Positions 40,715 to 50,154 are shown, counted from the stretch's first letter. The stretch is 64,000 nt of DNA from Thermoanaerobacterium xylanolyticum LX-11 (GCF_000189775.2 NC_015555.1:2429001-2493000), one strand, 5' to 3'. Numbers and translations are program-made. Notes: generated by a model from the sequence alone, not told the origin.

Positions 40715-40952
40715 CCACGAAAATTGCATGAAAATACTTTCCCGCTTAAATTCAATTTAACACAACATGAGTTATTTTTCAATACTTTTTAAAATTCCAG
40801 TCCGTTTATTGACATTGTATAAAAATTCAATTTTCATCGTCTCTCCCTTTAGTAACAAAAAACAATAATCTTTTACATTATCAATTTCTTTGTCGACCTC
40901 CTATGTTTTTTACATCGAGAAAGGTCGACAAAGATTGCTCTTTTATAATTAT
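40715..40952 (-). promoter_or_regulatory. CRISPR leader and cas6-array intergenic region
   Basis: 238 AT-rich bases between the cas6 stop and the first repeat on the minus strand, the expected place for the leader with the pre-crRNA promoter and the Cas1-Cas2 insertion signals. Just after cas6 there is a perfect 13-bp inverted repeat (40887-40899 with 40922-40934, TCTTTGTCGACCT and its complement) with a 22-base loop and no T tract. At 40772-40837 a 21-codon frame on the minus strand starts MKIEFLYNVNK behind AAAGGGAGAGACG. Confidence 0.8.
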
Positions 40953-41708
40953 TCATTTTATTTTTTGTATCATTCCAAATCCAGCACTGTTCTTTTCCCC
41001 TAATCCACATTCGTATGCTACTTTTATTAAATCGGGATTACCTGACATCTTAAAAGGTACCATATATCCTTTAACATAAACATTTTTGAATTTTATTCTC
41101 TTCCCATTAGGATTTTTCATATAATAATTTACATCAAAATCTATATTTATATTTAAATTATCTGGAAGCGTGTTATATAAAACATAGTATTTCTCAATCA
41201 AATTATTTTTTATATTTTCAATAAATTGAGAATCATGTAAAGGTAGATTTATACTTTTCCTCTTTCCATCAATTTCAATAGCGGTAGACATAACTATTGG
41301 AGATAAACATATAAATTTATCTTCTCTATTACTGAATTCCGGTTCTTTTAACATCTCCACACTCTTAATCCTAAATTGGTAATCTTGTAATTTTAAAAAC
41401 TCATTGTTTAATACTTCTGTCACAAAATTTAACATAAACTCTTTTTTGGGAGAGGTTATGTATAGGTATGTTTCGTCCAAAAACATTATCTCATCATCGA
41501 TTATTTTGAGCTTTTTACTGCGCAATTGAGAAAAAGTAAATAATTTAAAAACCTTTTTCCCATATTTATATCCTTTTTCGTGAAGGTGTTCCGCAAATTC
41601 TCTATTCGCTTTTTTTAAAGTGTTATATACCCATCCAGATAAAAAATAATTATAATTTATATTTAAGCTTTTATCTTCCTCTGGTAATAATGTTATTTTT
41701 ATCCTCAA
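40953..41708 (-). CDS. cas6: Cas6 pre-crRNA endoribonuclease
   Basis: 251 residues from the TTG at 41706-41708; GAGGTGG is spaced correctly for it and lies in the end of cas2. Ferredoxin-like RAMP features: the N-terminal RIKITLLPEED strand, a likely catalytic histidine in FAEHLHEKGYKYG, and the C-terminal glycine-rich loop GLGEKNSAGFGM. It cuts the repeat RNA of this array 8 nt from its 3' end to leave ATTGAAAC handles. It is the last gene of the operon and lies next to the leader. Confidence 0.94.
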   Translation of the reverse strand: MRIKITLLPEEDKSLNINYNYFLSGWVYNTLKKANREFAEHLHEKGYKYGKKVFKLFTFSQLRSKKLKIIDDEIMFLDETYLYITSPKKEFMLNFVTEVLNNEFLKLQDYQFRIKSVEMLKEPEFSNREDKFICLSPIVMSTAIEIDGKRKSINLPLHDSQFIENIKNNLIEKYYVLYNTLPDNLNINIDFDVNYYMKNPNGKRIKFKNVYVKGYMVPFKMSGNPDLIKVAYECGLGEKNSAGFGMIQKIK

Positions 41709-41718
41709 TCGTACCACC

Positions 41719-41982
41719 TCACAAAATATTATCAGTAGAATTTTTCTCTATTCCTATGATTCTTTTTGATAGCCACTTTTGAGAACTTGCTGTATATATC
41801 AAAACCGAGTCGCTTTCTAAATCCAAATGTCCTTTAAACCATAACATAATTCTATTTAATTGGGCTTCTGTTAATTCACCTTCAAATACTGAATTTTGCA
41901 CCCAATTTAGATAAGTTTTCAAATATTTATTTACTTTTGCAACCTTTTTTTCATCAACATCATAAACTATAAGTACATACAC
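41719..41982 (-). CDS. cas2: Cas2 spacer-acquisition protein
   Basis: 87 residues. It begins with MYVLIVYDVDEKKVAKVNKYL, where the Asp of YDV is the metal-site residue of Cas2, and has the SVFEGELTEAQL strand-helix. It forms the Cas1-Cas2 integrase that inserts new spacers at the leader end. It follows cas1 by one base and is followed by cas6 with ten bases in between, so it is translated within one operon. Confidence 0.96.
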   Translation of the reverse strand: MYVLIVYDVDEKKVAKVNKYLKTYLNWVQNSVFEGELTEAQLNRIMLWFKGHLDLESDSVLIYTASSQKWLSKRIIGIEKNSTDNIL

Positions 41983-41983
41983 T

Positions 41984-42976
41984 TTACCACCACATTTTTA
42001 ATGATTCATATTTTTCTTCGTCTAATAAATGCTTAATAATTTTATAACATTCAAGTCTTATCAGTCTTCTATAGCTTACGCTTCTATTTAAGCCAGGATG
42101 TTTAATAATAGTCCCCAATTTTTCTTCAAACTCTCTTTGAAATATAACTCTACCTTTCTCATTCAAATAACACAGCTCTAGATCCTGATCAAAATGCTCT
42201 TCTCTTATCATTTTTTGATTTATCAAGCTAAAAATAATCCTGTCTATAATAATGGGCTTAAATATTTCGCTTATATCAAGACTTAGAGAAAATCTCCTTT
42301 CGCCAGGTTCATGTAAATAGCTTATAGTGGGATTTAGCTGTGTATTGTAAATCTCTGTAAGAACAATAGAATACATCATCGAATTTCCAAAGGAAATCAA
42401 TGCATTTATAGGATTATCCGGAGGATTCATCGTTCTATTCTTAAATACAAATTTTCCATCAATTATTGTTTCAAAAGCAGAATAATATATATTTCTAATC
42501 CTGCCTTCCACACCCATTAGCTCATTTATTGTCTTTATATCCTTTAGGTTTTTTCTCTCGTTTTCAATCCTCTCTACAAATTCGTCTAATCCCTCTTTTC
42601 TATTGGCGTAATACTTAATGTTTTTTAATATATTATGACTGGCGCCATTTATAATTTCCTTTGCGATATTAAGTCTCTCCACATCATCTTTGTATTTTTC
42701 CACTTGCTTAACCAATAAAAAGCCTGAGGGCAAATGTTCTCTTGGATAAAAACTTCCGGAATAATAGCCGTAATAATTAAATACGTGCACTGTTATGTTG
42801 TTTTGTGCTAAAAAATTGATTGCTTTTGTATTAAAATCTATTTCTCCAAATAAAAATATTTCTTCTACATTATTTACAGGTATAAACTTTTTCCCAAATG
42901 TTTCACTTTCAAAGAAAATGGTATTGTCTTTCCTGCTAAGTCGTCCACTTGTATTTATATATATGCTTTTTTTCAT
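41984..42976 (-). CDS. cas1: Cas1 integrase (type I-B)
   Basis: 330 residues. The N-terminal beta domain (KKSIYINTSGRLSRKDNTI) is followed by the helical integrase domain with the metal-binding residues Glu157 (LMGVEGRIRN), His222 (YLHEPGERRFSLSLD) and Asp234/Glu237. Length and sequence style fit the Cas1b branch. It catalyses the two transesterifications of spacer insertion. Start ATG at 42974-42976 after AAGGTGATTTT. No change in the active site is visible, so acquisition should be possible. Confidence 0.96.
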   Translation of the reverse strand: MKKSIYINTSGRLSRKDNTIFFESETFGKKFIPVNNVEEIFLFGEIDFNTKAINFLAQNNITVHVFNYYGYYSGSFYPREHLPSGFLLVKQVEKYKDDVERLNIAKEIINGASHNILKNIKYYANRKEGLDEFVERIENERKNLKDIKTINELMGVEGRIRNIYYSAFETIIDGKFVFKNRTMNPPDNPINALISFGNSMMYSIVLTEIYNTQLNPTISYLHEPGERRFSLSLDISEIFKPIIIDRIIFSLINQKMIREEHFDQDLELCYLNEKGRVIFQREFEEKLGTIIKHPGLNRSVSYRRLIRLECYKIIKHLLDEEKYESLKMWW

Positions 42977-42987
42977 AAAATCACCTT

Positions 42988-43479
42988 CTAACTAAAACAC
43001 AATTCATAATAGCTGCACTTTGTGCAAACCCTACTTTTTACTATCGCCGGCGGTTTATCTGCAGATTTTATTTTATTGATTTCTCCAATTATCTTTTTTA
43101 TTTCATTTTCATCTTCTTCACTAAGATTAATTTCTTCTTTTGAATGGTTATCCATATAATGTATGACACCCTTAACATTTTCCATTCCTTTTGTCTTTAA
43201 ATAATAAATATAGTATAAAACTTGGTATTTAGTAGCTTCTTCCATAGCCTTACTCTTTTTGGTTTCATGTATTTCCATCTGATTTTTAATAAAATCGATT
43301 TTTATCCGTTCATCCAGCAAAATTTCTTTGTCTTCTCTTTGAAAACTTTTCTCGTGAATTGCATTCCCTATGTCAACATAATCTGAATTATGTTCCATGT
43401 TTATTCCATGTGTGAAAAGCCATAATTTGTGTTTACAAACAAAATAATAATTTATCTCTGTACCTGTGACTAAATCCAT
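42988..43479 (-). CDS. cas4: Cas4 exonuclease with Fe-S cluster
   Basis: 163 residues. Cas4 is a RecB-like nuclease that trims and orients pre-spacers by their PAM. The four cluster cysteines are present: Cys15 near the N-terminus (YYFVCKHKLW) and Cys152, Cys155 and Cys161 at the end (RVCTKCSYYELC). Nuclease motifs include IGNAIHE, LLDERIKIDFI with the motif II Asp, and KSKAMEEATKYQVLYYIY (motif III Lys and the QxxxY). It lies 11 bases before cas1. Confidence 0.95.
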   Translation of the reverse strand: MDLVTGTEINYYFVCKHKLWLFTHGINMEHNSDYVDIGNAIHEKSFQREDKEILLDERIKIDFIKNQMEIHETKKSKAMEEATKYQVLYYIYYLKTKGMENVKGVIHYMDNHSKEEINLSEEDENEIKKIIGEINKIKSADKPPAIVKSRVCTKCSYYELCFS

Positions 43480-43497
43480 AATATCACCTTATCAATT

Positions 43498-45714
43498 TCA
43501 TGGTGTAAATATATTATCATAAGTATTGCCAATGAGAAGCCCTAAATCTTTATCATATTCGCAATATACAAAATCCACATCATAACCATTATTTTCAATA
43601 AGGCCCTGTTTTTTTAAAGATATATATCTACGTTGAGAAATTCCAACCATATACCCAGCCGCCTCAAAGTATTCTTTGTTTTTGACTTTATCAATGTATT
43701 CTTCTTTAAATATATACGGAACAACCTCTCTATTGTCAAACATCTCATAAAATTCTTCTTTTAAATGTTTATTTTCAATAAAAGGATATAACTGACTTAT
43801 AACGCTTTTAAAGCTTTCTCTTGCTTTTAAAAATTCTTTATAATCTTTATCATCATAACCATTTTTATAAGTCTCATTAACCAAATTTTGTATTAAATCT
43901 TCACTTAGTATATTACAATTACTTAAAAGCTCTAATGTTGTATTTACAACCTTTTGATTTTTGTAAACAAATTTATCTTCTTCAGATCCTTTGGAAAAAA
44001 TGTAAACTGGCGATGCATTCTTTATCCCTTTTCTGTTTACTCTGCCAAACCTTTGAATTAGTGCATCAATAGGAGCAGGTTCAGTATATAAAATATCAAA
44101 ATCTATATCAAGAGAAACTTCAATTGCTTGGGTACCCACTAACAATTGAACTTTGTTTAAACTATTTTCTATCCTTTCTCTATCCTTTAAAACAAATCGT
44201 GAATGAAGGAGAACACTTTTATTAGTGTATTTCTTTAATTCATTATAAATCTTTTGTGCACGATCAACTGTATTGCAAACAATAAGAACTTTTTTATCTT
44301 CTTTTATGTCTTTAATTATTCTGCTTATATTGAAAAAAACATCTCCTCCAATAACAGAAACTTTGTGTCTTGCAATTGCTTTAATTTCTTCTTTATTCGG
44401 CTCAATTAGGCTTTCTATATTTAATTCTTTCATGAAAAGTTTCTTCAAAAATTCCGGCAAAGTAGCTGACATAATAAAAATTTCCGCTTTATACTCTTCT
44501 TTCAAGTATTTTAAGCTTTCCAGTATTAAAGCGGTCGTATGTGGATCATAACTATGTACTTCATCCACAATAAAAAGTCCGCCAGCCATTTCTCCTATAT
44601 GCTGTTCAAATCCAGTAACGCTAAAAAAGTATTTTAATATTTGAAATGGAGTCAATACTTTATATGGTTTAAAAATTTTTTTAGATAAATCATATTTTGT
44701 TTTAGCCTTATTTACAGCATCAAAATAATCTTCTCCTGATTTCGCAAACTCTTTATATAGAAAATAAAAAGCCTTCCCATGAAGCAAAGCCACACTTTCA
44801 TCTCCAAAAGAATTTTTTAGCCGATTGTACATAGCATTAATACTTGCAGTATAAGGCAATACATAAAATACCCTTTTCCCCTTTGATTTGTTTTGATTGT
44901 AATTGCTCCACAATAGAGAAGCTTCAGTCTTTCCATACCCAGTTGGTGCAATTAAAACAGCAGATCCTTTTGTATTCATAGCTTTTAATTGAGTATCTTT
45001 ATATTTGTCAAATTTAAACAACACTTCCATATCTGAAATTGCTTTTATTATTTCTTCCTGAGAAGCTGATGATAAATGGTCACAAGCAGTCAAAAATCCT
45101 CTTAAAAATAACTTTCTTTTATTTTTCACGACTTTTTTATCTTCATAATCATTTAAGTACTCTCTAACAGCAAAGTAAAAAACATCCTGTATTTCTTCAA
45201 TAGATTCTACCTGTTTTAATCTAATTTCATATCCCAAATATTCTTTGCTCCACTCTGGCACCTCGCCTATCATATATTGCAAATACTTTATGTTACCATC
45301 TAATTCTTTCAACCTTTTTACATAATTATCCTTTCCTGATATCGTCAGAGTAGAATAGCTTTCCTGCAGTTCGTATAAATCTCTATGATGTGTGATAATC
45401 GCAAGAGCTATATCTTTTCGCACATCATCAGGATAAGAAAGGCATGAGATAAAGCCTGCTGATATTATCTCATGCCTGTAACCCCATGGCTTTCCTTCTT
45501 TTAGCATCCTTTGAAATCCTTCTGCCGCCTTCCCAAAATCGTGTAAAAATATTGCTGTAAATAAGTACTCGTAAAATTTTTCTTCATTGCAAATCTCAAC
45601 AACTTCTGGGTAGGCATTTTTTAGACTTTCGAAAACTTGAAGTGCATTTTGTGTATGTTGAATAAGTGTTTCTTCTCCATATTTGCTACTTTTGGCTAAT
45701 ATTTTCTTGCCCAT
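43498..45714 (-). CDS. cas3: Cas3 nuclease-helicase
   Basis: 738 residues. The N-terminal HD nuclease has His58-Asp59 (FLHDFGKAA) and His109-His110 (ITHHRD). The superfamily 2 helicase has Walker A APTGYGKT (256-263), DEVH at 384-387, MSATLP, and motifs V-VI (GTQAIEVSLDIDFD, QRFGRVNR). It degrades target DNA after Cascade binding. The start overlaps the cas5 end by 29 bases. The HD and helicase are fused, as usual for I-B. Confidence 0.96.
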   Translation of the reverse strand: MGKKILAKSSKYGEETLIQHTQNALQVFESLKNAYPEVVEICNEEKFYEYLFTAIFLHDFGKAAEGFQRMLKEGKPWGYRHEIISAGFISCLSYPDDVRKDIALAIITHHRDLYELQESYSTLTISGKDNYVKRLKELDGNIKYLQYMIGEVPEWSKEYLGYEIRLKQVESIEEIQDVFYFAVREYLNDYEDKKVVKNKRKLFLRGFLTACDHLSSASQEEIIKAISDMEVLFKFDKYKDTQLKAMNTKGSAVLIAPTGYGKTEASLLWSNYNQNKSKGKRVFYVLPYTASINAMYNRLKNSFGDESVALLHGKAFYFLYKEFAKSGEDYFDAVNKAKTKYDLSKKIFKPYKVLTPFQILKYFFSVTGFEQHIGEMAGGLFIVDEVHSYDPHTTALILESLKYLKEEYKAEIFIMSATLPEFLKKLFMKELNIESLIEPNKEEIKAIARHKVSVIGGDVFFNISRIIKDIKEDKKVLIVCNTVDRAQKIYNELKKYTNKSVLLHSRFVLKDRERIENSLNKVQLLVGTQAIEVSLDIDFDILYTEPAPIDALIQRFGRVNRKGIKNASPVYIFSKGSEEDKFVYKNQKVVNTTLELLSNCNILSEDLIQNLVNETYKNGYDDKDYKEFLKARESFKSVISQLYPFIENKHLKEEFYEMFDNREVVPYIFKEEYIDKVKNKEYFEAAGYMVGISQRRYISLKKQGLIENNGYDVDFVYCEYDKDLGLLIGNTYDNIFTP

Positions 45715-46333
45715 GTAAATATACTCCCCAATCTAATTCATCATCGTACCAAAAATTATCTCCATTATATTCGATGAAATCTTTTAAAATATAATACGGT
45801 TTAATGCCAATCGCTTCCCTTGGAATAGTATTTGAAAAATACATAGGCAATGCTTGAAGAGGACCCCAGATGCCTTCCTCTTCAAAAGGTACCACTGTAC
45901 CTCCAACCTTTTTATTACCATGTTTTTGCATTAAATCTACTTCTTTAACTTCCTCCACCATCATCAAATCAGAACTTCTCCCCAAAAGAAGTGGATACTC
46001 GGGCTTTTTAAAAATTTCTTTAAAGCTTAAATCGGTCAGATACACATACAAATCTGGATTCAACAAAAATTCTCTTTTATAAACATTAGATTTTGCACTA
46101 TTGTCGCTTGAAAGCATGTATATGGTTTCTAAATCAACTCCTTTTGCTTCGCTTCTCATCACATAACCTACTTTTGTATTTAAAGGTGTTACGTATTCTC
46201 CTTTTGCTGCAGAAATAAGTCCATATATAGTAGATACAGGAGGTACTGGCAAAGTAGGCTGATACCCTGTTATAAAAATTGGATATCTAAATGACGCAGT
46301 CCAACCTACAAGATGCACTCTCAAAACTTTCAT
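45686..46333 (-). CDS. cas5: Cas5 (Cas5t-type Cascade subunit)
   Basis: 215 residues. The N-terminal Cas5 signature is clear (MKVLRVHLVGWTASFRYPIFITGYQPTLPVP with PPVSTIYGLISAAKGEYV, here given as separate parts). The RAMP fold caps the 5' handle of the crRNA in Cascade. This sequence style matches the Tneap-associated Cas5t group. It sits between cas7 and cas3 with six bases to the cas7 stop. Confidence 0.93.
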   Translation of the reverse strand: MKVLRVHLVGWTASFRYPIFITGYQPTLPVPPVSTIYGLISAAKGEYVTPLNTKVGYVMRSEAKGVDLETIYMLSSDNSAKSNVYKREFLLNPDLYVYLTDLSFKEIFKKPEYPLLLGRSSDLMMVEEVKEVDLMQKHGNKKVGGTVVPFEEEGIWGPLQALPMYFSNTIPREAIGIKPYYILKDFIEYNGDNFWYDDELDWGVYLHGQENISQK

Positions 46334-46339
46334 GTTGCA

Positions 46340-47356
46340 TCACCTCTTATAAAAACCACTAACCACTTGCTGAAATTTTGACACCGCCTCATTTACTGTT
46401 AAAAGATGTACTTTAATATTTTTTAATAACGTATCATTCAGTTCATTAACCATTCGTTTCAAATCTTCATTGTACTCATCCATAAATCCTTCTCTTTTCC
46501 CAATATAAACATCAGAAATAATATTTTCCCTATAATCCACGATAACCTCTTTTAAAGCTTTTACATTTATGGCAGCTTCTCCTTTGTCATCAACGGCAAT
46601 ATTCATGAATATGTTATTTCCGCAATTTAGGATAGCCAAAACTAAAAATTTTGGAGAAACATCTGTCAGATGTGAAGTTTGCTTAGCTCCACCAAATATA
46701 TAAGGCAGCACTCCTATTAAATCGCTTGCTCTTTTAGCCCTTACTTCCAGTGGTAACGTCACAATCTTTCCATGCTCTTCAACAAAACAATTATATTCTT
46801 CCCACTCTTTTTTATAAGCCTCTGTTATATTCATATAACCAGTTTTATTTTCACTGCTAAATCTGCCTACAGAGTCTAAATCAAGAGAAAAAATTCCTTT
46901 TAATACAGTTGAATAAAACTCATGTTCATACGGAACAGGATCGCCCTCATGTCTAGCCATGACGCCAAAATCATTCACAATATTAACAGGTGTAACAGAA
47001 ATCAATGGCGAACACTTAAAAGGTGATATTCTTGTCAAAGTTATACCTGATTTTTTCCCTATTGCCCGCATATATCCAAACACATCATCATCCGGGTATT
47101 TGAAAGGATCGGCTGCTGTAAAGGCTATTTTTGCTTCCCTTTCAATAGGCGATAATTCCCAACCAAAAACATTTTCTAATGAACTTCTCATCCAAAATCT
47201 AAAAGCTTGTCCCGAAACGTATACATATTCACCTTTACCTCTTCTTATTTTCTTTACAGCGATTGTATTTTCTGTCTTGGCTCCAATATCTGGTCCCGCA
47301 TTATTCAATGCTGAAGCCGGAGCATCTATTAGCATAAAGCCATTTACATTATTCAT
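46340..47356 (-). CDS. cas7: Cas7 (Cst2/DevR-type Cascade backbone)
   Basis: 338 residues from the ATG at 47354-47356, which has AGGAGGAATTGGTTT upstream; the earlier in-frame ATG overlaps the cas8 stop and lacks a ribosome site. The Cst2/DevR pattern is visible: an N-terminal GFMLIDAPASALNNAG, YVSGQAFRFWMRSSLE, and AKRASDLIGVLPYIFGGAKQTSHLTDVSP. Several copies line the crRNA in the Cascade complex. Confidence 0.93.
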   Translation of the reverse strand: MNNVNGFMLIDAPASALNNAGPDIGAKTENTIAVKKIRRGKGEYVYVSGQAFRFWMRSSLENVFGWELSPIEREAKIAFTAADPFKYPDDDVFGYMRAIGKKSGITLTRISPFKCSPLISVTPVNIVNDFGVMARHEGDPVPYEHEFYSTVLKGIFSLDLDSVGRFSSENKTGYMNITEAYKKEWEEYNCFVEEHGKIVTLPLEVRAKRASDLIGVLPYIFGGAKQTSHLTDVSPKFLVLAILNCGNNIFMNIAVDDKGEAAINVKALKEVIVDYRENIISDVYIGKREGFMDEYNEDLKRMVNELNDTLLKNIKVHLLTVNEAVSKFQQVVSGFYKR

Positions 47357-47374
47357 AAACCAATTCCTCCTCAT

Positions 47375-48754
47375 TTAAATCATTTCAATATCTTCATCTT
47401 TGCTTATAGTCTCATCTTCTTCAACTAAATCCTCTTTTATTTCCTTATCATTATTAATTAACCAATCATGTAGTTGTTCATAAAGCCTAAAAATTATGAG
47501 ATCTTGCGTTTCTCTCCAAGATAAATTTCCCTCAGGGAAAAGATACTTTTCGTATTCATCAATGGAAAATAAAGGCTTCTCAAATCCAGCACTTATACGT
47601 TCTTTAATTATTAACCGCAAAACATTTCTGAATTCACCATAATTCTTTGCATTCTCAAGTTGGATAAGTCTTTTAATATTCCCTCTAATTTTTATGACAT
47701 TAGCAATATCATCAGCAACTTTTTTTATTGTGTCTAATCTTTTAGCTTCCATTTTTCTCACTTCCTTCATGTAATATTCAAGAAAGCCCCACTTTATTAA
47801 AGTTTTCCTCTCATTAACATCCACAAAATACCTTAAAATTGACTGTCCTCTTAAAAGCCTTTCATAAACATCATTGTGTAAATTTTTATACTCATCTTCC
47901 TCATCTAAATTAACCTTTTTTGTTGTAAAGTATCCTCTCTTTATGACTTTCTTCCAATTATCTTTCTCTTCATGCTGAAGAGCATAAGCCAAAAATTTAA
48001 ATATCTCATCCGGCATATCATATATTGATAAGTTATCAAGTGGTGGTTGATTAAAATTAGTAAAATAATATAGTCTTATATTGGTATTTTCCTTATACCA
48101 CTCTCTTCTATCATAGGTTAGTATAATGTCTGTAACCAAATGAAATAAAGCATTTACAGGATTTGTGTATCCTTCGTCATTACATCCAGTGTAATTCTTT
48201 GTAGCTTTTTGAATATCAATAAATGATTTGCATTTCTTAGCATAAATTCTCTCTGCTTCTTTATTATTCGATTGAACACATACTAAATTGCCACATTTAT
48301 AAAAGATAAGCGGAGAAAATTGAATAGCTAAAGCACAAGCAGAACAATAATCAGCTCCACCCTTACCGTAAGAAAAGAAATTCATAAAATCGCTCGTCCC
48401 TGTTAAAGGCACTTGAGTTTTTGTAAAATGCCTCTTTGAATCTCTTTTTCCACAAGCAATACAATTTCCACTATTCCCTAAGACCAAAACTTCAGATAAT
48501 AACTCATTAAGAAGCTTATCATATTCGCCTTTTTTGTCTTTAACACTTGGATTTGTCAATTTACTATTTGGGAAAATAGAATACATTATCTTGTTCCAAC
48601 TTTTTTGAACATATAAATCTGTTAACTCTGCAAATAAACTTCTTACCTCATAATCCTCTATCTCTTCCGGTTTTCCCTTGTCAAGCCATACCAACATGGC
48701 GGTTATACCAGCATCCACAAAAGGATTCCCCGTATATGTAAATATATTGTTCAT
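47375..48754 (-). CDS. cst1: Cas8b (Cst1-type large subunit)
   Basis: About 459 residues. Cst1 proteins are marked by two CxxC motifs; here CIACGKRDSKRHF (about residue 98) and CSACALAIQF (about 137) are present and should bind zinc. The start NNIFTYTGNPFVDAGITAMLVWL is typical of the family. The large subunit recognises the PAM and starts target melting. It is the first gene of the cas operon, starting with ATG at 48752-48754 behind AAGGGGGTGGATTG. Confidence 0.92.
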   Translation of the reverse strand: MNNIFTYTGNPFVDAGITAMLVWLDKGKPEEIEDYEVRSLFAELTDLYVQKSWNKIMYSIFPNSKLTNPSVKDKKGEYDKLLNELLSEVLVLGNSGNCIACGKRDSKRHFTKTQVPLTGTSDFMNFFSYGKGGADYCSACALAIQFSPLIFYKCGNLVCVQSNNKEAERIYAKKCKSFIDIQKATKNYTGCNDEGYTNPVNALFHLVTDIILTYDRREWYKENTNIRLYYFTNFNQPPLDNLSIYDMPDEIFKFLAYALQHEEKDNWKKVIKRGYFTTKKVNLDEEDEYKNLHNDVYERLLRGQSILRYFVDVNERKTLIKWGFLEYYMKEVRKMEAKRLDTIKKVADDIANVIKIRGNIKRLIQLENAKNYGEFRNVLRLIIKERISAGFEKPLFSIDEYEKYLFPEGNLSWRETQDLIIFRLYEQLHDWLINNDKEIKEDLVEEDETISKDEDIEMI

Positions 48755-48902
48755 CAATCCACCCCCTTCTAATACATACTCTTACACTTTTACCTTATAT
48801 ATTCTACAAAACCATCAAAAATCCTCCAAAATTTCCAAGTAAAATTTATAATTTTGATATAAAAAGTCGAAAGTATAAAACTAAAAGGAACATCGCTTAG
48901 TA

Positions 48903-48931
48903 TTGATTTAAAACAATTTTTGTGATACAAT
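48903..48931 (+). promoter_or_regulatory. Promoter of the riboswitch-DUF1646 transcript
   Basis: TTGATT (48903-48908), exactly 17 bases, TACAAT (48926-48931). Transcription would begin near 48938, directly at the start of the structured leader. Confidence 0.6.
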
Positions 48932-48937
48932 TCAGTT

Positions 48938-49048
48938 TAGTTTAATAATTGTTTTTTTCGGTTGAGCAAGATTTTCTTGCTTCAAGATTTTTGGCTTCTA
49001 GGGTGGGAAGCTCATCGTCATGATGAGTTTTCTGCCTTTTTATTTTTG
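48938..49048 (+). ncRNA. Probable Na+ riboswitch (DUF1646 motif) with transcription terminator
   Basis: The leader contains a first hairpin (AGCAAGA-TTT-TCTTGCT), a conserved-looking core TTGGCTTCTAGGGTGGGAAGC, and a 15-bp expression-platform hairpin GGTGGGAAGCTCATC (49002-49016) with GATGAGTTTTCTGCC (49022-49036), including G-U pairs, followed by TTTTTATTTTTG. This is a complete intrinsic terminator directly upstream of a DUF1646 transporter gene. The DUF1646 RNA motif was reported as a Na+-binding riboswitch class that controls such genes. The class is assigned from gene context and architecture; I could not compare it with the covariance model. Confidence 0.72.
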
Positions 49049-49081
49049 TTACATGTATAAAAATAAAGAAAGGTGATTTAC

Positions 49082-50134
49082 ATGATTAACGCTATTTTGT
49101 TTGCAATACTATTAATAATACTAACAGTGCCTTTTTTTGTAAAGGCAATAGAAGATAATATTGAATATTTTCTATTTGTCATGGGCATCATCGCAGTTAC
49201 CGTATCAGGTGCAATGTCACTTGATCTTTTATCACATATATTAAAAAACCATCTTTTGTACATTATAACGGCTGCCGTTTTTATCAGCGGACTTTTATTT
49301 GAAATTTTTAAAATCAAAATCAAAGAATTTGTAAAATCAATTTTAAATCACATATCGCTTAAAATTTTTGTTTTTATGTTAATAGTCGTATTAGGACTTA
49401 CATCAAGTATTATAACTGCGATTGTTGCTTCATTAGTTTTAGTTGAAATAGTTCACATCTTGCCAATACATCACAAAGACAAAGTCGTCATCACTGTAAT
49501 CGCATGCCTTTCGATTGGCTTAGGGGCAGCATTGACACCTGTAGGAGAGCCTTTATCCACATTGGTAATCTCTGCTTTAAAAAAAGACTTCTTCTACCTT
49601 CTAAGAACGATTGGCATTTACATCGTACCTGCAATTTTTGTAATGGGTATTTTAGGCGCCTTTTACGTAAATAGATTTGCAGATAATGCGAAACCAAAGC
49701 AAGAGGAAGAATATTTTAAAGAAGAAGAAATGGAAATTAGACAAATAGAAAATATTAAGTTTATCGTCATCCGCTCAATAAAAATCTTCATATTTTTATT
49801 AGCTTTAGAACTTTTAAGTGCCGGATTTAAGCCGTTGGTTGACAACTATGTAATGCACATGAACGTTCGACTTTTATACTGGGTAAATATGATTTCAGCA
49901 GTATTAGACAATGCCACATTAGCAGCAGCGGAAATAAGCCCTGCAATGGATCCCGAGCACATCCGCGCTATTCTGATGGGACTTTTAATAAGCGGGGGCA
50001 TGTTGATACCCGGAAATATACCAAATATTATATCTGCAGGAAAGCTGGAAATAAAAAGCAAAGAGTGGGCCAAAATAGGGATTCCCATATCTATGGCAGT
50101 TTTAGTTGTTTGCTATATATTTGTTTTCATTTAG
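49082..50134 (+). CDS. DUF1646 membrane transporter (probable Na+ efflux-related)
   Basis: 350 residues, about ten membrane helices in two halves separated by a charged loop (residues about 200-225, rich in Glu). The transporter-like re-entrant motifs are LGAALTPVGEPLSTLVIS in the first half and SAVLDNATLAAAEISPAM plus GGMLIPGNIPNIISAG in the second, as in the ion transporter (ArsB/NhaD-like) superfamily. Its control by a Na+ riboswitch suggests Na+ export or Na+/H+ exchange. The ATG at 49082 is behind AAAGAAAGGTGATTTAC. It is divergent from the cas operon. Confidence 0.88.
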   Translation: MINAILFAILLIILTVPFFVKAIEDNIEYFLFVMGIIAVTVSGAMSLDLLSHILKNHLLYIITAAVFISGLLFEIFKIKIKEFVKSILNHISLKIFVFMLIVVLGLTSSIITAIVASLVLVEIVHILPIHHKDKVVITVIACLSIGLGAALTPVGEPLSTLVISALKKDFFYLLRTIGIYIVPAIFVMGILGAFYVNRFADNAKPKQEEEYFKEEEMEIRQIENIKFIVIRSIKIFIFLLALELLSAGFKPLVDNYVMHMNVRLLYWVNMISAVLDNATLAAAEISPAMDPEHIRAILMGLLISGGMLIPGNIPNIISAGKLEIKSKEWAKIGIPISMAVLVVCYIFVFI

Positions 50135-50154
50135 CTGCTTCTAATATTCACCAA

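Noticed and set aside
40802-40835. TTGACA followed by TATAAA on the plus strand in the CRISPR leader
   Set aside because: The two boxes are only a few bases apart, far from the needed 16-18, and face away from the array.
40953-48754. Possible second interference module or unusual effector in the cas operon
   Set aside because: All eight genes fit a standard type I-B (Tneap) set with intact motifs; nothing extra lies between them.
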